This document shows, one piece after another, positions 52,021 to 60,696 of a stretch of DNA of 64,000 nt. The notes under the pieces were generated by a model that was not told where the DNA came from, did not search any database, and saw only the letters and a list, made by a program, of their open reading frames with translations. The translations under genes were made by a program, and so were the position numbers. The number at the start of each line of letters is the position of its first letter. The stretch's first letter is position 1. Source of the stretch: an uncultured Lachnospiraceae bacterium (lineage in GTDB: Bacteria; Bacillota; Clostridia; Lachnospirales; Lachnospiraceae); assembly GCA_910584965.1 (NCBI GenBank), contig CAJUDZ010000019.1, positions 1 to 64,000 on the forward strand, given 5' to 3'.

Positions 52021-52432
52021 ACACTACCGATTTATTCACATTTTCCGTTTTGACAACGATATACGGATAGGTAGGCGTAAGTTTTCCCTTTTCTTCTGGT
52101 CCCGGCCCTATCAGGTTCGTGTCGATATAGACCGCATTGGCCGTTTCGTATAAGGCGTTGACCGCGATGCTGTATCCGGCCGTCTCCTGCTCTCCATAGC
52201 CTACACAGATATAGAGAAATCCCTGATCCTGAAAAGTTATTTTAAAAGGAGACGCCTTCTTTTCCTCGATCATTACGGATAATTCGTCGGGCAGCTTATC
52301 CTCCGCAATAACGGTAAACTCCAAATCCTTGATTTTTTCCATCGGATCCTGTCTGGCTCCGCATGCAATTACGCCTGCGCAGAGCAGGCATACGAGCAGA
52401 ACGCGAAAAAGCCTTTTTTCAAGTTCATTCAT
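52013..52432 (-). CDS. Lipoprotein with PrcB C-terminal domain
   Basis: A 139-residue protein with an N-terminal signal peptide ending in lipobox VIAC. The rest is a PrcB_C-type domain: FKITFQDQGFLYICVGYGEQ, AGYSIAVNALYE and the closing TPTYPYIVVKTENVNKSVVFD. In Treponema, PrcB is an inhibitor partner of a surface protease; in Firmicutes this domain is found in stand-alone lipoproteins of unknown role. It precedes the pyr operon in the same direction but seems functionally unrelated to it. Confidence 0.85.
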   Translation of the reverse strand: MNELEKRLFRVLLVCLLCAGVIACGARQDPMEKIKDLEFTVIAEDKLPDELSVMIEEKKASPFKITFQDQGFLYICVGYGEQETAGYSIAVNALYETANAVYIDTNLIGPGPEEKGKLTPTYPYIVVKTENVNKSVVFD

Positions 52433-52517
52433 TCTGTTCTTTTCCTTTCCATGCCAATCTGTAACGATATGGCTGAGTTACTAATAATTTATTAGAAAAA
52501 CGGGAGGTCTATTCCTA

Positions 52518-52546
52518 TTGATTAAAAAAGGATTATCCTATATAAT
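52518..52546 (+). promoter_or_regulatory. Promoter of plsC
   Basis: TTGATT (52518-52523), a 17-base spacer and TATAAT (52541-52546), about 55 bases before the start codon. Confidence 0.8.
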
Positions 52547-52599
52547 AACGTGAGAAAGAGAATGCCCGGAGGAAGGCATTCTTCATACCGATTCCTACA

Positions 52600-53355
52600 A
52601 TGAAGAAAGGCTTTTATATCATGATTCGATTTATACTGCTCGTACTGTTTGTTGTTCTGTTTCTGGTCTGCAGCATCCCGCTTTTAATCGCCGAATATAT
52701 TATCGGAAAGTTTAATATGGATTTCAAAAACCGCAGTTCCCTCGCCATTGTCAAATGGGCGTTTCGCGGCTGTCTGTGGATTACCGGCGTCGAAATCACC
52801 GTAATCGGGGAAGAAAATGTCCCCAAAGACCGGCCGGTTCTCTATATCGGCAATCATCGGAGCTATTTCGATATTCTGATGACCTATATCCGGGTTCCCA
52901 GACCGACCGGCTATATCGCCAAGAAAGAAATGCTGCGCTATCCGCTGCTGAAGAACTGGATGAAATATCTGCACTGTCTGTTCCTTGACCGGAAAGATAT
53001 CAAGCAGGGCATGAAAACGATTCTGGAAGGGATCGAGAAAATCAACTCCGGCATTTCGATCTGCATTTTCCCGGAGGGCACGAGGAACAAGGTAAACGAC
53101 ACATTTCTCCCGTTCCATGAAGGCAGTTTCAAGATCGCCGAGAAAACAGGCTGTCCGATCATTCCCATGAGCATCAACAATGCCGCGGCCATTTTCGAAG
53201 ATCATCTTCCCCTGATCAAAAAAGCACATGTCATTCTCGAATACGGAAAACCCGTCTATATGAGCGAAATGACGCGGGAAGAAAAAAAGAAGGCCGGCGC
53301 GAAAGTACAGGAAATCATCAAAGAAACCTATTATAAAAACAAAGAACTGGTCTGA
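52600..53355 (+). CDS. plsC: 1-acyl-sn-glycerol-3-phosphate acyltransferase
   Basis: A 251-residue membrane acyltransferase that makes phosphatidic acid. An N-terminal membrane helix (about 9-32) is followed by the HX4D catalytic motif in NHRSYFD (His86, Asp91), the GYIAKKE region, FPEGTR (157-162) and CPIIPMSINNA. GAAAGG lies before the ATG at 52600; a second in-frame ATG at 52621 is possible. It is the only plus-strand gene in this part of the window. Its stop codon sits in the loop of a minus-strand terminator. Confidence 0.95.
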   Translation: MKKGFYIMIRFILLVLFVVLFLVCSIPLLIAEYIIGKFNMDFKNRSSLAIVKWAFRGCLWITGVEITVIGEENVPKDRPVLYIGNHRSYFDILMTYIRVPRPTGYIAKKEMLRYPLLKNWMKYLHCLFLDRKDIKQGMKTILEGIEKINSGISICIFPEGTRNKVNDTFLPFHEGSFKIAEKTGCPIIPMSINNAAAIFEDHLPLIKKAHVILEYGKPVYMSEMTREEKKKAGAKVQEIIKETYYKNKELV

Positions 53356-53367
53356 AACCAGTTCTTT
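53337..53367 (-). terminator. Terminator of the GH9-like operon, inside the end of plsC
   Basis: AAAGAACTGGT and ACCAGTTCTTT are perfect 11-base arms around CTGAA. The minus strand continues GTTTTTATAAT. It therefore ends leftward transcripts from the GH9-like gene while encoding the last residues and stop of plsC. Confidence 0.8.
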
Positions 53368-53388
53368 GTCATGATTTAACCTTCTCCG

Positions 53389-54981
53389 TTATTCATCTCT
53401 TTCGCTTTCTTCCATCGTACGCAGATTATCCTGAATTGCACTTAACAGCACGATCAGTTCCGCATCGTGGTCGATCTGTTTCATAATGCCAAGACGGGCG
53501 TCGACCGATCTGTAATTCCGGCTCCCCGCATCGTCGAGATAACTGATACACAATGCGTTTCTGCCAAGAAAATAATGAAGGTGGTTTTCCAGCACCATCA
53601 TATATTCATGATTCGTAATAATGTGATCTACCACCGCAAGCCTTACCATTTTCCGGAGAAGCTCACAGTTATTGTCCTGCTCTTTGTTTCCTTCCGTAAG
53701 ATATTTGGATTTCTTGGAGTCATAAGATATCTGTTCCACATCCGCCAGCAGTTTCGTAATCACCGTTTCGCACAAATTCACATCCACCTGTTGTTTTGTA
53801 GACAAATAAACAACGGAGCCCCAGAAAATATAATCATTGTCCAGATCCGGCTCATTTTCTCCTTTCAGATACTGGTGCACCGTCTCTCTGTACTGATAGG
53901 CTCCTGTCGCGCGGTAAAGTTCCGCCGCCGCATGAAAATATTCTTCCGGAGAAACATCGTTCAGGTACTGCCCCGCATAACGGTAAGCCCGGTCGGCCGC
54001 CTTTAAGCAGATCGTCGCAAATTCCCTGTCAAACCCCTGGTACAGATAGCTGAACTTCGCCATTGTCGCGGCAAACTGTATCGTTGCATCCATTGTCACG
54101 GCATCGATATACATCCGGTATGACGTGCCTGAATCCTCAATGGCGCTGACCGATGAATAAACCGCTCCGCTGGCCGCATCCTGCATCCGCAGAAGCCAGT
54201 CCGCCTCATATTTTACCTCATCCATCAAATCAGGGATTCCGTTTCCGCTCTCCGGGATTCCCGTCTCATCCGTAAAACTGTCTCCATACAGTTCGTAGGC
54301 AAGCAGCAGATTATTTACTGCCCGGCATCCGTCGGTCACGCTGCGCGTTCCGTTTTCATTAATATGCCATCCGCCCGACACATCAAGCTGTACCGTCGTA
54401 TCATCCTTTAGTTCCGCAGTTTTCGTATGGCAGGCATTATGGGCCGCAGCGCCCGCATACTCTGTCGACAGCGTCAGACCGCAGCGGCTGTAATAAAACT
54501 GCTTCAATGCCGTATTAAAAAGCGCCGCGTAAGGATCGTCCGAAATGACAAACGGATAGGACTGGCCGATCATCTCCGCCTGCAGATAATATACGCCCGG
54601 AACCTGAAAATCCGTAAAATCGCCGTAACTGATATTTTCGTCCGTCGCTTCGTTATAGCCTTTTTCCTTGACCGAACCCGTATAGGCAACTTCCTCCGTT
54701 TCCATATTTATCAGTTGATATGTATCCGGCAGTATTTCTCCGCGAAATACTGCAACTTTATTGCTGTTTACGGCATAACCCACCTGGTCGACAATGATAT
54801 TCGGAAGGTTCACCGGCACTTCATAATTAAATTCCGGCGTCAGTCCCAGACTGACAATTTCCTCTTCCTGCGTCTGCTGTCCGTTTTCCGATGTTGAAGC
54901 ATTTCCCGTTTCCGCGCATCCCGACGCCATACAGGCACACAACAATATAAGCGCGATACTGCAAAAATGTCCCTTTTTCAT
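53389..54981 (-). CDS. GH9-like lipoprotein, catalytic residues apparently lost
   Basis: A 530-residue lipoprotein (lipobox ASGC). An Ig-like domain as found before GH9 cellulases (about 55-150: PNIIVDQVGYAVNSNKVAVF) is followed by an alpha-barrel with GH9 marks: YYSRCG, HNACHTKTA and TGIPESGNGIPDLMDEVKYE. The usual catalytic DAGD after GGW/Y is replaced by INEN (SGGWHINENG, 202-211). The C-terminal Glu of the NEVAIDYNA-type motif is also missing (MKQIDHDAELIV). It is probably a binding or structural protein. GGGG precedes the ATG. It follows the amidohydrolase gene by 12 bases, downstream of spoIID-spoIIQ. Confidence 0.82.
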   Translation of the reverse strand: MKKGHFCSIALILLCACMASGCAETGNASTSENGQQTQEEEIVSLGLTPEFNYEVPVNLPNIIVDQVGYAVNSNKVAVFRGEILPDTYQLINMETEEVAYTGSVKEKGYNEATDENISYGDFTDFQVPGVYYLQAEMIGQSYPFVISDDPYAALFNTALKQFYYSRCGLTLSTEYAGAAAHNACHTKTAELKDDTTVQLDVSGGWHINENGTRSVTDGCRAVNNLLLAYELYGDSFTDETGIPESGNGIPDLMDEVKYEADWLLRMQDAASGAVYSSVSAIEDSGTSYRMYIDAVTMDATIQFAATMAKFSYLYQGFDREFATICLKAADRAYRYAGQYLNDVSPEEYFHAAAELYRATGAYQYRETVHQYLKGENEPDLDNDYIFWGSVVYLSTKQQVDVNLCETVITKLLADVEQISYDSKKSKYLTEGNKEQDNNCELLRKMVRLAVVDHIITNHEYMMVLENHLHYFLGRNALCISYLDDAGSRNYRSVDARLGIMKQIDHDAELIVLLSAIQDNLRTMEESERDE

Positions 54982-54993
54982 GTCCGCACCCCT

Positions 54994-56193
54994 TTATCTG
55001 TTTCGTATATATTGACCATTGTAACATATAACATCGGCTTTTTCATCCCGATATACAACTTTTCCATCTATAATCGTGCATAAAGCGCTGGTAAATACTT
55101 CCAGCGGATTTCCGTCGAAGATTACGACATCGCCGTCTTTTCCTGGTTCCAGGCTTCCTACGCGGTCCGAGACGCCGCAGATTTTAGCAGCGTTAATCGT
55201 AATGGAACGAAGCCCTTCCTGTGCCGGCAGTCCCGATTTTACCGCCAGTCCCGCACAAATTGGCAGAAATTGTATCATGGAAACGGGATGGTCTGTCGTA
55301 ACCGCCGTACAGATTCCTTTCCGGTTCAGAATGCCGACGGTTTTAAAGGCCATATTCTGCACTTCTATTTTATTCCGGCTGGTCATATCCGGGCCGACAA
55401 TGGCCGGAAATCCGCTTTCTTTGATTTCTTCCGCAATCAGATGCCCTTCGCTGCAATGGTCTAACGTCATGGAAAGATGAAACTCTTTCGCAATGCGTAT
55501 GGCGGTCAGGATATCGTCCGCCCGGTGGACATGAGCCTTTAACGGAATCCGGCCTTCCAGTACCGGAAGCCAGCATTCGTAACGAAAATCTTTTTCCTGA
55601 TTTTGGCCCGCATTCCGCTTTTTCTGATATTCCTGTGCCTGAAACAGTTCTTCGCGCAGCATTGCGGCAATGGCCATCCGGGTAGCCGGAGAGACGTTCT
55701 GCCCGGAAAAATTGACCTTCGGATTCTCTCCGAAGGCAACTTTCATCGCGGCGGGAGCCTTCACGATCATATGATCGATACATCTCCCGTGGGTTTTGAT
55801 AAAGGCAAACTGTCCTCCGACCACGTTGGAACTGCCCGGTCCGACCATTGCGGAGGTGATTCCCGCGCGCAGCGCGTCATCGAAGGCCGCATCCATCGGA
55901 TTGATCGCGTCGACGGCACGAAGGTAGGGGGTGACGGGATTCACATTTTCGTTACAGTCATCCCCCTCCGTTCCCTTCTTTTCCTCCGTAATTCCCATAT
56001 GACAATGCGCTTCGATAATGCCTGGCATGACAAGATTTCCGTTCGCACAGATCACGCCGTCGTCTTCTTTTTCCACCGGACAATCGGCCATATCCCCGAC
56101 AGCCGCGATCTTTCCGTTTTTGATCTGTACAAATCCGTCTTCGTAATCTTTGTCCGCCATCGTTATAATTTTACCATGAATGATCGTCAGCAT
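54994..56193 (-). CDS. Metal-dependent amidohydrolase, imidazolonepropionase-like
   Basis: A 399-residue cytoplasmic amidohydrolase. Metal ligands are visible: EAHCHMGI, LKAHVHRADDI, LDHCSEGH and the catalytic Asp in VTTDHPVSM. The closing GSLEPGKDGDVVIFDGNP is typical of the superfamily. The start at 56193 has AGGAG six bases upstream; the frame extends to 56217. The substrate cannot be told: such enzymes may act on cyclic amides, dipeptides or hydantoin-like rings. It lies between the spoIIQ-like gene (54 bases upstream) and the GH9-like lipoprotein (12 bases downstream). Confidence 0.9.
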   Translation of the reverse strand: MLTIIHGKIITMADKDYEDGFVQIKNGKIAAVGDMADCPVEKEDDGVICANGNLVMPGIIEAHCHMGITEEKKGTEGDDCNENVNPVTPYLRAVDAINPMDAAFDDALRAGITSAMVGPGSSNVVGGQFAFIKTHGRCIDHMIVKAPAAMKVAFGENPKVNFSGQNVSPATRMAIAAMLREELFQAQEYQKKRNAGQNQEKDFRYECWLPVLEGRIPLKAHVHRADDILTAIRIAKEFHLSMTLDHCSEGHLIAEEIKESGFPAIVGPDMTSRNKIEVQNMAFKTVGILNRKGICTAVTTDHPVSMIQFLPICAGLAVKSGLPAQEGLRSITINAAKICGVSDRVGSLEPGKDGDVVIFDGNPLEVFTSALCTIIDGKVVYRDEKADVICYNGQYIRNR

Positions 56194-56246
56194 AAATTCT
56201 CCTGCTTTTCCCTGCATTCCATCCGGCTCGCTCTTTTCGCCGTCAT

Positions 56247-57173
56247 CTAATTTAAACGGGTCATCGGATTAAGGGGTTCACCGTCTTTGGTCAGTTTAAA
56301 ATAGACATTCGCCCCCTCCAGGCTGTAATATTTTGTCGGCGAAGCCACGCTGCCGATAATATCTCCGGTCGTCACATAGCTTCCTTCGCTCACCGTCACA
56401 TTGTCAAGCTGTCCGTAAGTCAGCTCATACTGATTCCCAAGATCCATCACAACCGTATTGCCAAGCTTCGGGTCATAAGATACCGAAGTCACTCTGCCTT
56501 CGGCCGCCGCCGTAATTGCCTCGCCCTCCGTCGCCGCGATCACGATTGCCGGGTGGTATTTATACTGCTGGAGCGTCGGGAAATATATGGTCTTATCCAT
56601 GCTGTAATTGATCAGAATATCGCCGACAATGGGCCATACCAGCGTGTCCTCTTCCCCAAAGTCCAGAACAGGCTGTACCGTCGTCGCAATCGCTTCGGTA
56701 TCCTCCGGCTTCTCGGTCGTCGTCTCCGAAGATTCGTCGAACATACCCTCATCTTCTCCCGTTTTCTGCTCTTTTTCCTGCTTGTCCTGCTCGTTCTTTT
56801 CGCTCTGTGACGTGGAATCAGGCTTTTCCTCCGTCTCCTCTTCGGAATCTTCCTCCTGCTTGATTCCGCTCTTTCTTTCATTTTCTACATTGGCAGAATT
56901 GGCTTCCTGGAAAAAAGGGTCGTAATCCAGATCGTCCGTCCCTACTTCCGCAAAAATTGTTCCCATGTCTTCTCCGGCGGTGTTATTTTCCGCACTTTCG
57001 TCCACCGCATTTTCGATGGCGCTTAAATCAAGCACATTGTTCTCATTGATATTTCGATGACTGCTCCTGACATATACGCCCGTTACAGTCAGCGCGGTCA
57101 GCACAAGCGCCGATGATGCCAGCATAATGATTCGTTCTTTTCTCACACCATTTCTATTTCTTCTCATACTCAT
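56247..57173 (-). CDS. spoIIQ: SpoIIQ-like M23/LytM membrane protein
   Basis: A 308-residue protein with one membrane helix (about 17-35), a long acidic linker (about 60-165) and a C-terminal LytM domain (about 180-305). In that domain the Hx3D motif reads HPAIV, so the Asp is missing, and the His of Y-x-H-L is Gln (TYGQL); the domain is thus probably not an active peptidase. SpoIIQ holds the engulfing forespore membrane by binding SpoIIIAH; loss of zinc-binding residues is known in some SpoIIQ proteins. The gene directly upstream is spoIID, the usual clostridial order, which supports the name. The start could be 57173 or 57167. Confidence 0.87.
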   Translation of the reverse strand: MSMRRNRNGVRKERIIMLASSALVLTALTVTGVYVRSSHRNINENNVLDLSAIENAVDESAENNTAGEDMGTIFAEVGTDDLDYDPFFQEANSANVENERKSGIKQEEDSEEETEEKPDSTSQSEKNEQDKQEKEQKTGEDEGMFDESSETTTEKPEDTEAIATTVQPVLDFGEEDTLVWPIVGDILINYSMDKTIYFPTLQQYKYHPAIVIAATEGEAITAAAEGRVTSVSYDPKLGNTVVMDLGNQYELTYGQLDNVTVSEGSYVTTGDIIGSVASPTKYYSLEGANVYFKLTKDGEPLNPMTRLN

Positions 57174-57257
57174 AACTTCAACTTTGCCTCCTGTTATCCT
57201 TCCGGATTTATTTGAGAAATTATTTTCTGGTGTTTATTCTTTCCCGAATCTGACACA

Positions 57258-58274
57258 TTATTCAATTTTTAGTAATTCTGCCTGAAAAAAGTAATCCGTC
57301 AAAATTTTGTCAAAAGTATCCCCTTCCGCGGCCTTTCTGGCCGCCCCATACTGGCTCATTCCGAATCCGTGCCCGACGCCTTTTACCCGGAATGTCACCA
57401 TATCTTCCCCCCATTCCGCACGGAAGCAGGCGGAGTTAAGGCCGAGCGCGTCCCGATACGTTTCTCCGCTGCATCTGCAGTCCCCCAGCACCGCTTCGGT
57501 CACATATCCGGCGCTGTCATAAAGAAATTCTATCCCGTTCCACAGATCTTCCTGCTCCGCGGTTACCGCAAAGAGATTTTCCATCAATGTCAGATATTCC
57601 TTCTTTGACAGGATCAACTGGCTCTGGTAATTCCAGGCCATAATGTCCTGACCGCATTCCGCACCGGCCAGGTATGGATATTGATCGCTTTGGAGCGCTT
57701 CCGCCGCATTTCTCGTCTGTCCGCTGCTGACAGGAAAAAATGCGGCTTTTACAGGTTTCCCCGCATAGGAAAGGAAAATTCCGTCCGTTGCCAGTACGGC
57801 TTCTCTGTATGGATTTTCGCTTTCCGCGATATCCGTTTCGCCGTCCTGGTAAAGAAGCGCCTCGTCCTGTATGACAAGCATTCCTTCCTTTGACAGTTCC
57901 TGAGAAAGAAAAAGAGACCACAGTTCCGTCCGAAGCAGTACGGCCTGCGCCTTTAACGCTTCCGGCTCGCAGGAAATGCCGTTTTCCTCCTGCGGCATCA
58001 CTATCTGAAGCTTTCGTATCAGATATTCCTGCATCGTCATCTTCTTTTTGCCCCAGTTCCCCGAAACCGCGATTTCGTAACGCAGATCAAGCCATTCCGT
58101 CTCTTCTTCCTGCCGGCTGAAAACCGCCGTATCTTCTCCGATATGTCCCCACAGACAGGAGATCACATAAGGCAGTAAAAAAACAAACAAAAGGATCGTA
58201 AGGACATCCCTGTACGGGCTGTCTTCATACTTCCTTTTGTCTGCTCTTTTTGGGACGATTCTAAATATATTCAT
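57258..58274 (-). CDS. spoIID: Stage II sporulation protein D, lytic transglycosylase
   Basis: A 338-residue engulfment hydrolase. One membrane helix (about 27-45) anchors an outer SpoIID domain: the catalytic region MTMQEYLIRKLQIVMPQEEN with an Ala/Glu-rich follow-up EALKAQAVLLRTELW, ATDGIFLSYAGKPVKAAFF and VKGVGHGFGMSQYGAAR near the end. It thins peptidoglycan during engulfment together with SpoIIP and SpoIIM. GTCCTG-type weak site and ATG at 58274. spoIIQ follows 84 bases downstream. Confidence 0.95.
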   Translation of the reverse strand: MNIFRIVPKRADKRKYEDSPYRDVLTILLFVFLLPYVISCLWGHIGEDTAVFSRQEEETEWLDLRYEIAVSGNWGKKKMTMQEYLIRKLQIVMPQEENGISCEPEALKAQAVLLRTELWSLFLSQELSKEGMLVIQDEALLYQDGETDIAESENPYREAVLATDGIFLSYAGKPVKAAFFPVSSGQTRNAAEALQSDQYPYLAGAECGQDIMAWNYQSQLILSKKEYLTLMENLFAVTAEQEDLWNGIEFLYDSAGYVTEAVLGDCRCSGETYRDALGLNSACFRAEWGEDMVTFRVKGVGHGFGMSQYGAARKAAEGDTFDKILTDYFFQAELLKIE

Positions 58275-58291
58275 CAGGACACCTCTTCTTC

Positions 58292-58320
58292 ATTCTATGT
58301 AAGAGTGTCCCCGTTCATAC
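58292..58320 (-). promoter_or_regulatory. Possible sigma-E-type promoter of spoIID
   Basis: Minus strand CATAGAAT (58292-58299) differs from the sigma-E -10 consensus at one position; GTATGAA lies 14 bases upstream as a weak -35. Sigma-E control of spoIID is known in other spore formers. Confidence 0.4.
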
Positions 58321-58329
58321 TACACGATT

Positions 58330-59406
58330 TTACCTTGCCAGATCAAGATGCTGGACGGTTCCGACATTCCCGTTCTCATACAGGAAAATACCCGTATTTC
58401 TGAGCACGCCGTTTGTATGATTATCCTTTGCGGAATTCAGGGAAAATTCCGTATCGGTATTCTGTAAACAGATAGCGCCCACGCCCGCCTCCGACAGGTG
58501 ATAAAGTTTATCCTTTCCGTTTTCATCTTTTGTCCAGATCAGCAGCTTGCTCCAGATTTCGTCATCTTCGTCAATCCAGCCGTTGCCGTCCTGATCGTAT
58601 TTTGCCAGATCCGCAAACCCGTTTCCGGTTTTGGTTCCGAACAGCTCGCTGCCGTCGTTGATCACGCCGTCTTCATTCAGATCAAGCGCAAGATAACCGC
58701 TTCCCGATTTTAAATTGGAAATCTCCTCTTTCTCTCCGTCGCCGTCCAGATCGAAGAAAAATGTCTGGTCGGAAAGCCCGGCGACATTCCCGTTCAGGTT
58801 GATCACCAACGGGTCGGTGCAGTTCAGCACGCCGATATCATAACTTTCTTCGTAATACTCCGTAAAGCTTCTGCTCATTTTCAGATTCAGTCCGAAATTG
58901 ATTTCTCTGCCATCGGCTGTCTTTACGACTCCTTTTGTGGAAAAAGATGTCGTTTCCGACTCACTGTGATAATACTGGTTCGTCACGCCGTAAGTTTTAT
59001 AACTGGCGGCGGGCAGGCTGCCCGAACTGCTTCCCCAGATCTCATCCAGTTCCGGTTTGTGCTTGTCGCCAAACAACAGGTACATCAGAAAGCGCATACA
59101 GTGCTGTCTGATATTTTCTCTTGCGTCCTTTTCCTCGCTGCTCAGCGATACTCTGTCCGAATTGGACACATTTTGAAAATGAAGGGAAACGTCTTCCAGT
59201 GTAGTCTGCGCATTACTACTCCCTTTCGCGTCCGTATCTTCATCCCCCATTCCCAGAAAGCTCCCTGGAAGTCCGTTTCCTGTTCCGTTTTTCAGCTTTC
59301 TGCCGCTGCCTGTATAATTCCGTGTATACGCCCAGGCAGCCCTTTTTGTTACAGAAGAATAACTTCTGGCGGATTCCATTCCTATCGTACTGGAATTAAT
59401 TCGCAA
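58330..59406 (-). CDS. Unknown protein with calcium-binding (EF-hand-like) loops, TTG start
   Basis: A 358-residue protein starting at TTG 59406, supported by AAGGAGG at a good distance. No signal peptide. The N-terminal 120 residues are polar. The C-terminal part contains three Asp-rich loops of calcium-binding type (FFFDLDGDGEKEE, LALDLNEDGVINDGSE, YDQDGNGWIDEDDE) and a beta-rich end. This resembles Ca-binding domains found in Lachnospiraceae and cyanobacterial hypothetical proteins, but the function is unknown. The opening MRINSSTIGMESARSYSS looks like the start of flagellin-type secreted proteins lacking a cleaved signal. Confidence 0.82.
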   Translation of the reverse strand: MRINSSTIGMESARSYSSVTKRAAWAYTRNYTGSGRKLKNGTGNGLPGSFLGMGDEDTDAKGSSNAQTTLEDVSLHFQNVSNSDRVSLSSEEKDARENIRQHCMRFLMYLLFGDKHKPELDEIWGSSSGSLPAASYKTYGVTNQYYHSESETTSFSTKGVVKTADGREINFGLNLKMSRSFTEYYEESYDIGVLNCTDPLVINLNGNVAGLSDQTFFFDLDGDGEKEEISNLKSGSGYLALDLNEDGVINDGSELFGTKTGNGFADLAKYDQDGNGWIDEDDEIWSKLLIWTKDENGKDKLYHLSEAGVGAICLQNTDTEFSLNSAKDNHTNGVLRNTGIFLYENGNVGTVQHLDLAR

Positions 59407-59483
59407 TGATACCTCCTTTTTTCTCTTTAGCCCGTATCTGCATATGTACCCTCAGTGAACAAGGGGATCATTTACAAATACAT

Positions 59484-59535
59484 AAAAAAAGGATGATATC
59501 TTCAGGGAAATTCATTTTCCATAAAAACACCATCC
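59484..59535 (-). terminator. Second hairpin terminator downstream of the LamG gene
   Basis: Minus strand GGATG and CATCC pair around a 35-base loop containing a small GGAAA/TTTCC stem, followed by seven T. Confidence 0.55.
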
Positions 59536-59557
59536 GTGGCTAAGTATTTTCAGTTCC

Positions 59558-59586
59558 AAAAAATAGCAGTCTGGCCAAAAACTGCC
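59558..59586 (-). terminator. Terminator of the LamG protein gene
   Basis: Minus strand GGCAGT pairs with ACTGCT around TTTTGGCCAG, then ATTTTTT, about 75 bases after the stop at 59660. Confidence 0.7.
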
Positions 59587-59659
59587 ATCCTCTGTACTTT
59601 ATATATCGGACATTCTCATTTTTTCATTAGCACGATTTTATTCAATTTTTATCCATATT

Positions 59660-60667
59660 TTAGTCGTTCATGCCCCGCATATACGCCATATACATATCAT
59701 TGATCTGATTTTCGCTAAGGAGCGTATTCCAGATGCGGAGCTCATCATAGCATACCCGGAACAGTCTGTCGAAGCAGTTGATGCCGAGATAACCTTTCAT
59801 ATCCGACTCTTCAAAATCCATCTTGGAAACTTCGCTGCTTCCGATCATTTCGCTGTTAATATACAGATAAGCCGTTACCTTGCTCGGATCGATTTCCGAT
59901 TCCTTTGTGCCGTCTACCCGGATCGTAATATAATTCCACTGATGCAGGTCGATACACTCCTTTTCCTCCACAGACGGGCGGACTTCACAGGAATTTCCGG
60001 TGCACGCATTGATCGTATTGAAAATCGGCACGACGTCCTGACCGTCTTCCGCCGTTTTCTTATTGAAACTGATATAGTTCTGCGACACGTCCGCATCCAG
60101 CAGATTCGAACCGATCAGCAGAAAAGGAGACCAGTCATAAATCTCTTCGGCCCTCATCCAGAAAGAAATGGTGTAGGACTCCGAAAGCGGCTCCATGTCA
60201 CAGAGCTCGATTCCGTAAGTACCGTCAAGATAAATGGCCGCGCCCTCTATTCCCTCTATGAAAAGCGGTTTTTTTTCTGCACTTTCTACGGGATAGGTTC
60301 CGGCATTATACTCACCGTCATCCTCCGGCCTCGTAACGACTTTTGCCCCGTGAATTTCTCTGTCGAAGGAAAAAGCGTAATCTGCCGCGGGAACATCACC
60401 CAGAACCATATCGTTTACGATCTCTTTATGTATCTCCGCTTCATGCGGCCGGGAAATATCTTCCTGTACCGCAGCCGCAGGAACATCCAGCTCCGCTTCT
60501 CTTGCCCTTCGGGCGGCCATCACTTCCGCGTCTTCCTCAGTCCCGTTCATACCTTCCACGAGAACGACCGTGCCGATCAGCGCCGTAAAGAAACACAAGA
60601 CCGCTATCGTCCTGAACACAATCATTCTCTTTTTACTGCCCACCAGCTTACCCATAAGATTTTTCAC
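59660..60667 (-). CDS. Membrane-anchored LamG/concanavalin-like domain protein
   Basis: A 335-residue protein with an N-terminal membrane helix (about 15-37), a helical polar linker and a C-terminal LamG-like jelly roll (about 150-325). Telling parts are AAIYLDGTYGIELCDMEPLS, SYTISFWMRAEEIYDWSPFL, QWNYITIRVDG and ICYDELRIWN-like CYDELRIWNTLLSENQI. Such domains bind carbohydrate or protein outside the cell. The start is GTG 60667 or ATG 60655; neither has a strong ribosome binding site. It begins 29 bases after the aconitase-family gene and may be co-transcribed with it. Confidence 0.85.
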   Translation of the reverse strand: MKNLMGKLVGSKKRMIVFRTIAVLCFFTALIGTVVLVEGMNGTEEDAEVMAARRAREAELDVPAAAVQEDISRPHEAEIHKEIVNDMVLGDVPAADYAFSFDREIHGAKVVTRPEDDGEYNAGTYPVESAEKKPLFIEGIEGAAIYLDGTYGIELCDMEPLSESYTISFWMRAEEIYDWSPFLLIGSNLLDADVSQNYISFNKKTAEDGQDVVPIFNTINACTGNSCEVRPSVEEKECIDLHQWNYITIRVDGTKESEIDPSKVTAYLYINSEMIGSSEVSKMDFEESDMKGYLGINCFDRLFRVCYDELRIWNTLLSENQINDMYMAYMRGMND

Positions 60668-60696
60668 AATACTATACCAGTCCCGAATCCGTCATA

